Part shown: positions 5,227 to 6,315 of the stretch, in pieces
Layout: each line of letters opens with the position of its first letter
Numbering within the stretch: position 1 is the first letter of the stretch
Source: Bryobacteraceae bacterium
Lineage (GTDB): Bacteria > Acidobacteriota > Terriglobia > Bryobacterales > Bryobacteraceae
DNA: 6,315 nt
Direction of reading: 5' to 3'
Assembly: GCA_025350445.1 (NCBI GenBank)
Contig: JANXXV010000614.1
Span: 1 to 6,315, forward strand
Program-made: the position numbers and the translations under genes
The notes under the pieces: generated by a model
What the model was told of the DNA's origin: nothing
The model's database searches: none
What the model saw: only the letters and a program-made list of their open reading frames with translations

Positions 5227-6315
5227 CTAATCGGCCCACTGGCAACGGTCCGCCATTCGTTCCTTTGCGCGACGTTTCTTCTGTTTCAGGGTCTGAACGA
5301 TTTCCGACTGGCGCTGCACGAGCCGATCGGTATATTCACCGTTGCCGTCTACCGCGAGAGCGTCCGCAATGGCACTTAGCGCACCGTCCAAATCGCCGCG
5401 GCGCGTCAATGTGTAGACCAGATTGTGCCGGGCCCGCACATCGGAAGGGCTTAACCGCAGCGCCCAAGCATAGGCCTGGTGCGCCTCCCGATGACGCCCC
5501 AAAGAGTAGAGGCTATCCCCCAAGGTATTCCACAGATCGGTGTCAATCGGATTCAGCTCGAGTCCGAGCCTGGCCAATTCCAATGCTGCCTGATGCCTGT
5601 TCAAGACGGATTCGCAATACTCGGCGGTTTCCGCCAGCAGCGCCCAATTTTCCGGTTGCGCCAGTATCGCGTCGCGATAGCAATCGACCGCTACCTGATG
5701 CGCTCCATTACCGCGGTGCCGGCGAGCTAGTTCCTGCCGCTCGCGCAACCGGTTGAGCGCGGTTCGGTCGAAGTCCTGGAGGAAGCATTCCCTGGTCTCC
5801 GGACCTGGTTCGGAACCGAGAAGGCGAACCGTCAAGTTGGCGTCGTCCAATTCCGGCTGCAGCCACACCGCCCCGCGAAAGTGATCCTTGAGCTGGTCGA
5901 AGTTGACGCCTATCGCCGTTGAGGAACCAAAACGCTGATGGACTAACGCGGCCCGTTCACCGTCCGGCGCCGCCGGGCCTTCGTGGCCATTAGACGAATA
6001 GTCGCTGATCAACACGAACCCTCCGCCGCGGAGCTTCTTCAGCGATGCTTCCAGACACGCCAGCGCCGCATAACTGTGAATGGCTATCGGACGGTCGTCA
6101 AATAAGCGTGCCGTTCCGTCCAGATAGGGAATCGCGTCGGCGGCCACGGGTTCGTAGCGGCATCTCATGGTAAACAGCGGGTAGAGTTCCATGAGTTCTT
6201 CGCGATCGGCCGTGGCTCCGCCGGCGAGTTGTACGATGCGCTCGACGGGATACCTGAGTTCTCTTTGCGCTTCCGGCGGCAATTCCGTTTGAACGTAAAG
6301 CTGCTCAATCTGTCC
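5227..6315 (-). CDS. C-terminal part of a Rossmann-like (possible SAM-dependent methyltransferase) plus TPR protein, partial
   Basis: The frame is open to the window edge, giving 362 codons, so the true start lies outside; the in-frame TTG at 6282 is not a credible start. The first half has an alpha/beta character. A helix (ALACLEASLKKLR) leads into GGGFVLISDYSSNGHEG (codons 86-102 counted from 6282), a glycine-turn, hydrophobic strand and DYS pattern like the fifth strand of class I methyltransferases, including the MidA/NDUFAF7 group. The later FGSSTAIGVNFDQLKDHF (118-135) may match the segment after it. The SAM-binding glycine motif would be upstream and cannot be seen. From about 180 to 315 there are three to four tetratricopeptide repeats (for example WNTLGDSLYSLGRHREAHQAY at 251-271), then a very basic tail (KQKKRRAKERMADR). 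Coding is secure, the TPRs clear and the methyltransferase call tentative. The gene ends 408 bases before the tolC-like start. Confidence 0.7.
   Translation of the reverse strand, partial: GQIEQLYVQTELPPEAQRELRYPVERIVQLAGGATADREELMELYPLFTMRCRYEPVAADAIPYLDGTARLFDDRPIAIHSYAALACLEASLKKLRGGGFVLISDYSSNGHEGPAAPDGERAALVHQRFGSSTAIGVNFDQLKDHFRGAVWLQPELDDANLTVRLLGSEPGPETRECFLQDFDRTALNRLRERQELARRHRGNGAHQVAVDCYRDAILAQPENWALLAETAEYCESVLNRHQAALELARLGLELNPIDTDLWNTLGDSLYSLGRHREAHQAYAWALRLSPSDVRARHNLVYTLTRRGDLDGALSAIADALAVDGNGEYTDRLVQRQSEIVQTLKQKKRRAKERMADRCQWAD

Noticed and set aside
5227..6282. TTG at 6282 as the start of the methyltransferase/TPR gene
   Set aside because: The frame remains open for all 11 codons to the window edge and the protein enters mid-domain, so the real start lies outside.

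Overview
The window carries five protein-coding genes, all on the minus strand. The two outermost are cut by the window edges. The base composition is moderately GC-rich (high 50s percent by eye). The gene types are a CAAX-protease-related membrane protein, a PrsT-like TPR lipoprotein, a TolC-family efflux protein and a lactate-racemase-domain start. Together they suggest a Gram-negative soil-type bacterium, most plausibly an acidobacterium of the Solibacter/Bryobacter kind. That assignment rests on protein style, not on a marker gene.

In the direction of transcription (high to low coordinates) the layout is as follows. (1) 6315-5227 is the C-terminal part of a protein with a Rossmann-like, possibly methyltransferase-type domain followed by TPRs; its start lies outside the window. 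(2) 5226-4819 is a 408-base gene-free stretch. It contains a compact 164-bp element with near-perfect 18-bp terminal inverted repeats and a 5-bp ATTAT target duplication, a MITE-like non-autonomous insertion. (3) 4818-3532 is a TolC-family outer membrane protein. (4) 3531-3244 is a 288-base spacer with a 15-bp tandem repeat and a possible promoter. (5) 3243-940 is a 767-residue TPR lipoprotein with the carboxy-terminal style of PrsT of PEP-CTERM/exosortase systems. (6) 842-162 is a CPBP/CAAX-type intramembrane protease of the kind found near exosortases. (7) 122-1 is the first 40 codons of a probable lactate-racemase-domain (DUF2088) protein.

The TPR lipoprotein and the CPBP protease are both accessory families of exosortase/PEP-CTERM and exopolysaccharide loci, and they sit side by side here. 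No exosortase or PEP-CTERM substrate is inside the window. The TolC protein would supply an outer-membrane channel, but its inner-membrane and periplasmic partners are also not here. The clearest undescribed item is the small inverted-repeat element upstream of the TolC gene.
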